A stretch of DNA of 5,272 nt from an uncultured Collinsella sp. (GTDB lineage Bacteria; Actinomycetota; Coriobacteriia; Coriobacteriales; Coriobacteriaceae). Below, piece by piece: positions 1-5,272 of this stretch. Position numbers and translations under genes: made by a program. Where the stretch lies: NCBI GenBank assembly GCA_902475445.1, contig CABRZN010000120.1, positions 1 to 5,272 on the forward strand, read 5' to 3'. Each line of letters opens with the position of its first letter. Position 1 is the stretch's first letter. The notes under the pieces are model-generated. The model made no database searches and was not told the DNA's origin. It saw nothing but the letters and a program-made list of their open reading frames with translations.

Positions 1-1059
1 ATCGAGCCGCTCGTGACCATCACGCACTTTGACTGCCCGATCCACCTCATCAAGGAGTACGGCGGCTGGCGCAACCGCAAGCTCATCGACTTCTACAAGA
101 ACCTCGCGACCACGATCTTCACCCGCTACAAGGGCCTGGTGAAGTACTGGCTCACCTTCAACGAGATCAATATGATCCTGCACCTGCCGTTTATGGGTGC
201 CGGTCTGGTCTTTGAGGAGGGCGAGAACAAGGAGGCCGTCGAGTACCTGGCCGCCCACAACGAGCTCGTCGCCAGCGCTTGGGCAACCAAGATTGCCCAC
301 GAGATCGACCCTGAGGTCAAGATCGGTTGCATGCTTGCCGCAGGTAGCTACTACCCCTACAGCTGCCGTCCGGGCGATGTGCGCCAGGCGCAGATTGACA
401 ACCAGAGCAACTATTTCTTCGTCGACGTCCAGAGCCGCGGTTACTACCCGGCCTATGCCGTCAAGAAGCTCGAGCGCCTGGGCATCGATGTGGGCATGAC
501 GGACGAGGACCGCGAGATCCTGGCCGCCAACACCGTTGACTTCATCAGCTTTAGCTACTACTCCACCCGCTGCTCCGCCGGTGCCGATAACCCCGATGTC
601 GAGCGCACCCAGGGTAACGCCTTCGCCGGTGCCAAGAACCCCTACCTGCAGCAGAGCCAGTGGGGCTGGGCCATCGATCCGCTAGGCTTCCGCATTACCC
701 TCAACGACCTGTACGACCGCTATCAGAAGCCTCTGTTTGTGGTCGAGAACGGTCTGGGCGCCAAGGATGTTGTCGAGGAGGACGGCTCCATCAACGACGA
801 CTACCGTATCGATTACCTGCGCCAGCACATCGCCGCGATGCGCGACGCGGTGACCGAGGACGGCGTCGACCTGCTGGGTTACACCACCTGGGGTCCGATC
901 GACCTGGTCTCGGCCGGCACGGGCGAGATGTCCAAGCGCTACGGCTTCATCTACGTGGACCGCGACGACGCCGGCAACGGTACCCTCAAGCGCTCCAAGA
1001 AGAAGAGCTTCGACTGGTACAAGCGCGTCATTGCTTCGAATGGCGAGGACCTGTCCTAA
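1..1059 (+). CDS. 6-phospho-beta-glucosidase, GH1 family (5' end outside window)
   Basis: Cytoplasmic glycosidase that hydrolyses 6-phospho-beta-glucosides (phosphorylated cellobiose, salicin or arbutin type sugars delivered by a PTS permease) to glucose-6-phosphate and the aglycone or sugar. The reading frame is open from base 1, and 352 residues are visible. Family members are about 470-480 aa, so roughly 120 N-terminal residues are missing. Visible GH1 marks: the acid/base Glu in LTFNEINM (E55, codon 163-165), with NEI as in phospho-glucosidases rather than the usual NEP; the nucleophile Glu in FVVENGLG (E249, codon 745-747); and the sugar-phosphate-binding block VSAGTGEMSKRYGFIYVD, with S304, K312 and Y314. 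That block separates phospho-glycosidases from plain beta-glucosidases. The C-terminus is complete and ends at TAA. All 19 visible Lys codons are AAG, suggesting a well-expressed gene. It resembles BglA/BglB/AscB-type enzymes, but the exact substrate cannot be assigned. No PTS gene is in view. Confidence 0.95.
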   Translation: MEPLVTITHFDCPIHLIKEYGGWRNRKLIDFYKNLATTIFTRYKGLVKYWLTFNEINMILHLPFMGAGLVFEEGENKEAVEYLAAHNELVASAWATKIAHEIDPEVKIGCMLAAGSYYPYSCRPGDVRQAQIDNQSNYFFVDVQSRGYYPAYAVKKLERLGIDVGMTDEDREILAANTVDFISFSYYSTRCSAGADNPDVERTQGNAFAGAKNPYLQQSQWGWAIDPLGFRITLNDLYDRYQKPLFVVENGLGAKDVVEEDGSINDDYRIDYLRQHIAAMRDAVTEDGVDLLGYTTWGPIDLVSAGTGEMSKRYGFIYVDRDDAGNGTLKRSKKKSFDWYKRVIASNGEDLS

Positions 1060-1096
1060 GGGCACCGAGCCCCCCCAACTGCATAGCTTCCTAACC

Positions 1097-1135
1097 AAAG
1101 CGCCCGGCGAGCAGTTTGTGCTCGTCGGGCGCTTT
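1097..1135 (+). terminator. Rho-independent-like hairpin after the glucosidase gene
   Basis: Bases 1097-1113 pair with 1119-1135 in a 17-bp stem around a 5-base loop (GTTTG). The only non-Watson-Crick pair is a G-T at 1107/1125. The stem begins AAAGCGCCCG and ends CGGGCGCTTT, so the A/T ends are part of the stem and give only a TTT on the + strand (1133-1135), with no long T-tract after it. The position, 37 bases after the stop codon and before the next gene, fits a transcription terminator that isolates the glucosidase from the signalling operon. Because the repeat is symmetrical it could act in both directions. Confidence 0.8.
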
Positions 1136-1187
1136 GCCGTCTACGGATTTTGGGACATGCGGCCCGTTTTTTGAGCCTGCCTGTCGG

Positions 1188-1193
1188 TACACT
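1188..1193 (+). promoter_or_regulatory. Candidate -10 element of the signalling operon
   Basis: TACACT matches the sigma-70/SigA -10 consensus TATAAT at 4 of 6 positions, including the TA and final T. It is followed by an A-rich stretch (CTAAAAG). No good -35 lies 16-18 bases upstream; the best there is a T-rich run (1167-1172). A TTGAGC at 1171-1176 resembles a -35, but the spacer would be only 11 bases. If this element is used, transcription starts near 1199-1202, immediately before the ATG at 1203. It is the only AT-rich promoter-like block in the intergenic region, which is the main argument for it. Confidence 0.45.
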
Positions 1194-1202
1194 AAAAGCA
1201 CT

Positions 1203-3086
1203 ATGGGTACCCGCGAGCGACATATCGGCCATGCGGCCGCCCGATCCGCGCCGGTGGCGGATCCCAGGGGCGGCAGGCTCTTCGCCATGCCGCGATTCCT
1301 CGTTGGCATAACGCACCTGGTGTACCGTCGCCGCGCCTTCGTCATTGCCGGCGTCATAACCGCACTGTTTCTTCTGCTTTTGGCGGTCTTGCCGGCGTCA
1401 TTCGCTTCCGATCCCAAGCTCTCCAACACCGTGCCCATCTATAACGAGGTGTCCAAAGAAGTCGTGGACGGGCTTATCCATTCGAGCTCGATTCCGCTGC
1501 TCCTCGCTGCCGTCGCGTTCTCAATCTGGGGTGTGCTGGTCTATCTGCGCTGTCTGGATTACGTCTTGCGCCGGCGCCTCGTTGCCGTTGCCACCATCAG
1601 CGCCTTGTGGATGATCGAGGTCATCCTCAAGTACAAGTCGTTCACGCCGTTCTATGCCACCGTGCTGTGGTACCTGTACTACGTGCCCATGACGCTCATT
1701 CCGCTCCTCTACCAGCTGTGCGGCCTGCGCCTTGCAGGGTTGGAGCAACATCGTGCGGGTCGCCGCTACCGCACAGCCCTGTGGATCGCGGCCATCCTGC
1801 TCATTGGGTTTGTGCTTACCAACGATTTTCACCAACAGGTCTTTCATTTCGATCGCTCGAGTGAAACCTGGAGTAACGATTACACGTACGGCTGGGGCTA
1901 TTTTGCCGTTCTGATATGGACGGCCTTTAACTTTGTCGCCTTTTTCATTTTGGTGGGTCGGTCATCGTCCTTCCGTATCCAACGTTTTTCGGGCACGGCG
2001 GCACTCGTGCTGCTGGGCGGCGCGTTCTTTGCCATTTCGTACGCCCTGCGCGTGCCTTGGGCATGGAAGCTCAACTTTTCGCTCGTCTATTGCGTGCTGT
2101 GCGTGGTGACGCTCGAGATTTGCCTCGATTGTGGCGTCATTCCGTCGTACCACGGCATTGCCAACATTTTCGACACCCTGCCGCTCGATCTTAAAGTTAT
2201 AACGCGCGACCTGCAGGAAGTCTATGCCACGCCGGTATCAAAGCCGATTCCGGCGGGTGTGCGCGAAGAGCTGCGCGCTCAGGAGCACGGGCATGCCCAC
2301 GCCTTTACCGTGGCGTCCGATCCCGATGTGATGTACCGCGCCTTCCCACTGCTAGGCGGATCGGCATTGCTCGCCCAAGACGTATCGGAGCTCAACGAGC
2401 TCAATCGCGAGCTGGCGTACCGGCGCATGGAATTGCAGCGCCAAAACGAGCTACTTACGGCCGACTACGATCTTAAGACGCATCTTGCCGACCAGGAGGC
2501 CGAGGCCTTGCTGGTCAAAGATGTCGACCAGGCGCTTGCCCGCGCGCTCGATGAGATGTATGGGCTGCTGGGCTCGCTGCCGCCGTTAACCGATGAGGCA
2601 TCCTCGCATGAGCGCTATCGCATGCTGCAATGTGCCAAGATGCTCGTCGCCTATTGCAAACGCAAGGGCTCGCTCACGTTGGCGCAGCATGGGGAAAGCG
2701 GATTTGACCGCGATCGCATCCAACTCATTGCCAGCGAGCTGGCAAGTGACTTGCGCACCATCGATGTCGACTGCGCTTCGATCATCGCCATACAGCGTCC
2801 GATGCATGCCAGTACGGTAAGCGCGCTGTACGACTGCGTGTATGACTTTGCGTTTTTCGCCTACACCACCGATCATCCGGCACTCATGTACCATCTGAGC
2901 GAACACGATTCGTGCAGCGTGGAGCTGCGTGCCACACTCTTTTCCAACGACGAGGAAGACTTGTCGCAGACGCCCGCCGCGCACGAGCTCGAGGTTGCAC
3001 TGCAGGGGCGTAACGTGGCGTATCGTCTTGAGGGCGAGGCCGGTCAGCTGCGTATGATCGTGCTGATGCCGCGGGCGGGTGAGTGA
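1203..3086 (+). CDS. Multi-TM sensor of the 7TM histidine-kinase type with degenerate kinase core
   Basis: Membrane signalling protein, 627 aa from the ATG at 1203. Hydrophobic segments lie at about 45-64, 95-116, 125-142, 150-175, 191-206, 230-251, 262-281 and 290-308. Features known from N-terminal 7TM histidine-kinase regions are visible: WYLYYVPM (156-163), LTNDFHQQVF (205-214), YTYGWGYF (227-234), and a CLDCGVIPS junction (307-315) leading to a PAS-like stretch. A charged, coiled-coil-like helix follows (395-455), then CKRKGSLTL (485-493) and a C-terminal part resembling a shrunken ATPase domain. Aligned by eye with the kinase encoded next, the phospho-acceptor His falls on D442, the N-box Asn on F552, and SNDG of the G1 box on SNDE (581-584); the glycine-rich G2 box is missing. 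It therefore probably cannot autophosphorylate and may act as a sensor partner of the next protein. Start choice: ATG 1203 directly follows the candidate promoter and has no Shine-Dalgarno. ATG 1287 (599 aa), just before TM1, is a real alternative with a weak AGG 9 bases upstream. Being a sensor-type membrane protein is well supported; its partner role is inferred. Confidence 0.85.
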   Translation: MGTRERHIGHAAARSAPVADPRGGRLFAMPRFLVGITHLVYRRRAFVIAGVITALFLLLLAVLPASFASDPKLSNTVPIYNEVSKEVVDGLIHSSSIPLLLAAVAFSIWGVLVYLRCLDYVLRRRLVAVATISALWMIEVILKYKSFTPFYATVLWYLYYVPMTLIPLLYQLCGLRLAGLEQHRAGRRYRTALWIAAILLIGFVLTNDFHQQVFHFDRSSETWSNDYTYGWGYFAVLIWTAFNFVAFFILVGRSSSFRIQRFSGTAALVLLGGAFFAISYALRVPWAWKLNFSLVYCVLCVVTLEICLDCGVIPSYHGIANIFDTLPLDLKVITRDLQEVYATPVSKPIPAGVREELRAQEHGHAHAFTVASDPDVMYRAFPLLGGSALLAQDVSELNELNRELAYRRMELQRQNELLTADYDLKTHLADQEAEALLVKDVDQALARALDEMYGLLGSLPPLTDEASSHERYRMLQCAKMLVAYCKRKGSLTLAQHGESGFDRDRIQLIASELASDLRTIDVDCASIIAIQRPMHASTVSALYDCVYDFAFFAYTTDHPALMYHLSEHDSCSVELRATLFSNDEEDLSQTPAAHELEVALQGRNVAYRLEGEAGQLRMIVLMPRAGE

Positions 3087-3088
3087 TG
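3077..3088 (+). promoter_or_regulatory. Ribosome binding site and stop/start overlap for the histidine kinase
   Basis: GGGTGA (3077-3082) resembles the GGAGGTGA Shine-Dalgarno and lies inside the last codons of the upstream gene. The stop TGA (3084-3086) shares its A with ATG 3086-3088, a TGATG overlap typical of translational coupling. A GTG at 3083 and ATGs at 3089 and 3095 are in the same frame. The spacing from the GG core (3078-3079) is 6 bases to ATG 3086, which is why that start is preferred, but 3089 is nearly as good. Confidence 0.6.
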
Positions 3089-4582
3089 ATGCAGATGCCG
3101 CTTATCCTTCCCCAGATCGTTGCGCTCGATGTGCTCTTTGCCTTGGTGGCATGCCTGCAGACCATCCATGTTCCGCTCATCGCATCGCGTCGTTCGTCTT
3201 ACAACCGCAAAGTGATTTGCGTCTATGAGTCGAGCCTTGTGCTGCGCTTGATTATCTCGGCCGTCATCTTGTTCGCGTCGAGCGGGTCGTATCTGGTGGC
3301 GCCGCTCTATGTCGTCGCCGAGGCGGCGGGCGCGCTGCTATGGCTCAACGCCGCGATTGCCGCCTATGGCGTAGTCCTTATGGTGCATTATCGTCGTCCC
3401 GTCATGATGGTTGAGCTGCTGCTTGTTGCCGCCGCGACGCCGCCGGTTGTTTACGTCATGGGTTCGGCGTGGCCCGCAGTCCTTATCGCGGAGGGAGCGT
3501 TCTTCCTGTTCCGTTCCATCGCGGCGCTCTTGATGGACGTCCGTAACCGCCAGGAGGATATCACCGCGTTCTCGACGATCGAGACCATCAACGTGATTCC
3601 CGTGGGCATCCTGTATCTGGACCCGAGGGGCCGTCCGCTGCTCATGAACCGCTGCATGCGCAAAAACCTGGTGGAACTTCATATGCCCACCGATCTAGGT
3701 GACATGAGCAGCACATGGAACGACCTGCGCAAACTTGGCATGCAAATGCCCGAAAGCAGTAGGAACCGTGTGCGGATTAACTTGGACCGTTTTGGTGAGG
3801 CTCGCGCGGTGATCGAGATTTCTCCTGCCGAGATTCGCCTATTTGTGCACGACGAGGTTATGGTTTCGGGCCGCCTCTTTGAGCGCATTATCGGGCTGGA
3901 TGTGACGGAGTATGCGCATGCCCACGACCGCCTGGCGCAAGCCAATCACCTGCTTGAGCTTGCGGGCCAAGAGCTCCAGTCCCAGATCGAAGAAGTTAAA
4001 AAGGTTGCCGACAATGCGGCCTACCTACGTATGCGTGCCCGCGTGCACGACGTGATCGGGCAGCGCCTGTCCATCCTCCATCGCTATTTGGAGGAGGGGC
4101 GCCTGGACGATGAGTCGCTCGAGCAGATCGACCCGTTGCTGCGCTCAATCGCCGCCGATTTGCGCAGTGCCGGTGCCGGCGAGCCTGCAGAGCAGCTGGG
4201 TGATATCGTCCATGCTTTTGGCCTGGTGAGTGTGCAAATCGATGTTGAGGGCACGCTGCCCGAGGACGTGCGTGTCGCCGTCGCATTTTTGCAGATTATT
4301 CGTGAGGCATCGACCAATGCCACCAAGCATGCGCAGGCGCATCGGGTCCACGTGCGTCTGTGGCAGGAGGGGGCGGATGCTGTAGCCGTCGCGCGCATGA
4401 CGATTTCTAACGACGGGTCCCCGGCCCCCGTATCGTATCGCGAGGGAACGGGTATCCCAGGTATGAGGCATGTCGCGCAAGATCTGGGTGGCAGCCTAGA
4501 GGTCCATGCTGCCCCGCCCTTTACGCTTACGGTATCCATTCCGCTTACGCCCAATGCCGTTGTTCGGAGGAGAAGCTCATGA
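3086..4582 (+). CDS. Membrane-bound sensor histidine kinase, NarL/DesK class (HisKA_3 plus HATPase)
   Basis: Autophosphorylating sensor kinase, 498 aa, expected to phosphorylate the response regulator encoded next. Five or six membrane segments occupy about residues 10-150. Next come a PAS-like domain (about 160-275, with IPVGILYLDPRGRPLLMN at its start), a coiled-coil linker (about 278-315), the dimerisation/phospho-acceptor helix, and the ATPase domain (about 395-488). In RARVHDVIGQRL, the His is H321 (codon 4046-4048). D322 and Q326 form the DxxxQ phosphatase signature known from NarX, suggesting both kinase and phosphatase activity. The ATP site looks intact: N box IIREASTNATKHA (E407, N411), G1 box SNDG (D443, G444) and G2 box GTGIPGM (454-460). 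It overlaps the upstream gene by one base and the downstream gene by four, so all three are probably one transcript. The signal is unknown; there is no large extracytoplasmic domain, so sensing probably occurs in the membrane, in the PAS domain, or through the upstream 7TM protein. Confidence 0.93.
   Translation: MMQMPLILPQIVALDVLFALVACLQTIHVPLIASRRSSYNRKVICVYESSLVLRLIISAVILFASSGSYLVAPLYVVAEAAGALLWLNAAIAAYGVVLMVHYRRPVMMVELLLVAAATPPVVYVMGSAWPAVLIAEGAFFLFRSIAALLMDVRNRQEDITAFSTIETINVIPVGILYLDPRGRPLLMNRCMRKNLVELHMPTDLGDMSSTWNDLRKLGMQMPESSRNRVRINLDRFGEARAVIEISPAEIRLFVHDEVMVSGRLFERIIGLDVTEYAHAHDRLAQANHLLELAGQELQSQIEEVKKVADNAAYLRMRARVHDVIGQRLSILHRYLEEGRLDDESLEQIDPLLRSIAADLRSAGAGEPAEQLGDIVHAFGLVSVQIDVEGTLPEDVRVAVAFLQIIREASTNATKHAQAHRVHVRLWQEGADAVAVARMTISNDGSPAPVSYREGTGIPGMRHVAQDLGGSLEVHAAPPFTLTVSIPLTPNAVVRRRSS
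4566..4572 (+). promoter_or_regulatory. Strong ribosome binding site of the response regulator gene
   Basis: GGAGGAG, a near-ideal Shine-Dalgarno, ends its GGAGG core 8 bases before ATG 4579. It lies in the last codons of the kinase gene and fixes the regulator start. The start and the kinase stop overlap as ATGA (4579-4582). This site is clearly stronger than the one before the kinase, which would favour more regulator than kinase being made from the shared mRNA. Confidence 0.85.
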
Positions 4583-5202
4583 TCCGCGTCCTTATAGTCG
4601 AAGACCAGGCCATCCTGCGCGAGAGCCTGGCGCGCTCCGTTGGCGACCAGCCCGATATGACCGTCGTCGCCGCGATCGCCGATGCCTCCGAGGCCTTGGG
4701 TGTCGCGCTCAAGGAGCGCCCGGACATGATACTGATGGACGTGTGCACCGAACACGATTCAAACGGCATCGTGGCGGCGGCGCGCATCAAGGAGCAACTG
4801 CCCGAGTGTCGCATTATTATCATGACGGGCATGCCCGAGATCACCTTTGTCGATCAGGCTCGCGAGGCGGGCGTCGATAGCTTTGTGTACAAGAACGTCG
4901 GTATCGACGAGCTGTTCGCTGTGATGCGCTCCACGCTGGCGGGCTATTGCACGTTTCCCAAGCCGCCCGAGAGCATTTTTTCGGGCACGGCAGCCCTCGA
5001 CGATGTCGAGCTGTCGATTTTGCGCCTCGCCTGCGAGGGCAAGAGTCGTCGCGAGATCGCGGCCGAGCTGTTTATGAGCGAGGGCACCATCAAGCGCCGC
5101 ATTTCGGAGATCCTGAGCAAGACTGGCTACGACAACATCATGCGTCTTGCTGTGCATGCGGTGACCGAAGGCAGCATCGTTCCCAATATGGAGCGCCCGT
5201 AG
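4579..5202 (+). CDS. Response regulator, NarL/FixJ (LuxR-type HTH) family
   Basis: Cytoplasmic DNA-binding response regulator, 207 aa, the usual length for the family. The receiver domain spans about residues 1-120, with acidic pair E8/D9, phospho-acceptor D54 in ILMDVCTE, switch T83 in IIIMTG, and K105 in FVYKN, so all key residues are present. The loop after D54 reads CTEHDSNG instead of the common MPxxxG, a variant I associate with regulators in this kind of anaerobe sensor cassette. A short linker (121-138) leads to a LuxR/GerE-type helix-turn-helix (about 139-197): ILRLACEGKSRREIAAELF, then SEGTIKRRISEIL as the recognition helix region, then the dimerisation helix. The recognition segment has KRR where KxH is common. 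The gene follows the kinase with a 4-base overlap, so it is the presumed phosphate acceptor of that kinase. Targets are not visible; autoregulation through the region before 1203 is possible but no operator repeat was found there. Confidence 0.95.
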   Translation: MIRVLIVEDQAILRESLARSVGDQPDMTVVAAIADASEALGVALKERPDMILMDVCTEHDSNGIVAAARIKEQLPECRIIIMTGMPEITFVDQAREAGVDSFVYKNVGIDELFAVMRSTLAGYCTFPKPPESIFSGTAALDDVELSILRLACEGKSRREIAAELFMSEGTIKRRISEILSKTGYDNIMRLAVHAVTEGSIVPNMERP

Positions 5203-5243
5203 TCGGTGCGCCGCCCGTGTTCCGGCGCCGTAAAGATAGGCCG

Positions 5244-5272
5244 CCCGCCGTTTCGCATCTAAAAACGGCGGG
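5244..5272 (+). terminator. Probable rho-independent terminator of the operon, cut by the window end
   Basis: CCCGCCGTTT (5244-5253) pairs perfectly with AAACGGCGGG (5263-5272) around a 9-base loop, a 10-bp GC-rich stem. It starts 42 bases after the regulator stop codon. The stem may continue past the edge, and the expected T-tract would lie just outside the window, so the termination call rests on the stem and its position. Confidence 0.7.

Noticed and set aside
1060..1072. GGGC/GCCC mini inverted repeat right after the glucosidase stop
   Set aside because: A 4-bp stem is too short to call.
682..1098. Open frame of 138 codons on the - strand opposite the glucosidase
   Set aside because: It lies over the conserved catalytic region of a clear GH1 gene, has no recognisable domain, and is the sort of antisense frame expected in GC-rich DNA.
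1126..1172. Alternative hairpin CGGGC (1126-1130) with GCCCG (1162-1166) followed by six T, suggesting an attenuator
   Set aside because: A 5-bp stem with a 31-base loop cannot compete with the overlapping 17-bp stem; the T-run is more likely chance or part of the promoter region.
1171..1176. TTGAGC as a -35 box for the operon promoter
   Set aside because: Only 11 bases separate it from TACACT; 16-18 are needed for a standard sigma-70 type promoter.
1116..1202. Upstream extension of the sensor gene to a TTG at 1116
   Set aside because: The TTG lies in the loop of the terminator hairpin, upstream of the candidate promoter, with no ribosome binding site.
4084..4755. Open frame of 223 codons on the - strand opposite the kinase and regulator
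   Set aside because: It covers the conserved H, N and G boxes of the kinase and the receiver start on the other strand; its product is low-complexity Arg/Ser/Ala-rich and has no family features.
5208..5228. Small hairpin GCGCCG/CGGCGC just after the regulator gene
   Set aside because: It has six base pairs, a 9-base loop and no T-tract, in very GC-rich DNA; the hairpin at 5244-5272 is a better terminator candidate.

Overview
The window looks like chromosomal DNA of a high-GC, gut-type Gram-positive, most likely a Coriobacteriia member close to Collinsella. This is inferred from the protein style: a sensor/kinase/LuxR-regulator cassette typical of Coriobacteriia and anaerobic Firmicutes, strong G/C third-position preference, and rho-independent hairpins with poor T-tracts. 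No rRNA or other taxonomic marker is present, so the assignment is provisional.

Layout, all genes on the + strand: (1) bases 1-1059 carry the 3' three quarters of a glycoside hydrolase family 1 6-phospho-beta-glucosidase, whose start lies before the window. (2) Bases 1060-1202 are intergenic, with a strong 17-bp hairpin terminator (1097-1135) and a candidate promoter whose -10 element (1188-1193) lies only about 10 bases before an ATG. (3) Bases 1203-5202 hold a tightly packed three-gene signalling operon: a multi-membrane-pass sensor of the 7TM histidine-kinase N-terminal type whose own kinase core is degenerate; an intact membrane-bound NarL-class histidine kinase with a PAS-like domain; and a NarL/LuxR-type response regulator. 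The gene junctions overlap (TGATG at 3084-3088, ATGA at 4579-4582), so translation is probably coupled. (4) Bases 5203-5272 begin the downstream intergenic region and end in a hairpin cut by the window edge, probably the operon terminator.

Inferred working model: the intact kinase autophosphorylates on its HD-x-x-x-Q histidine and passes phosphate to Asp54 of the regulator, which binds DNA through its C-terminal helix-turn-helix. The first protein keeps the membrane sensor and the outline of a kinase core, but has lost the phospho-acceptor His, the N-box Asn and the glycine boxes. It probably acts as a ligand-sensing partner or pseudokinase that tunes the second protein. The signal and target genes cannot be read from this window. 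The glucosidase is separated from the cassette by a terminator, has different codon usage, and need not be functionally linked.
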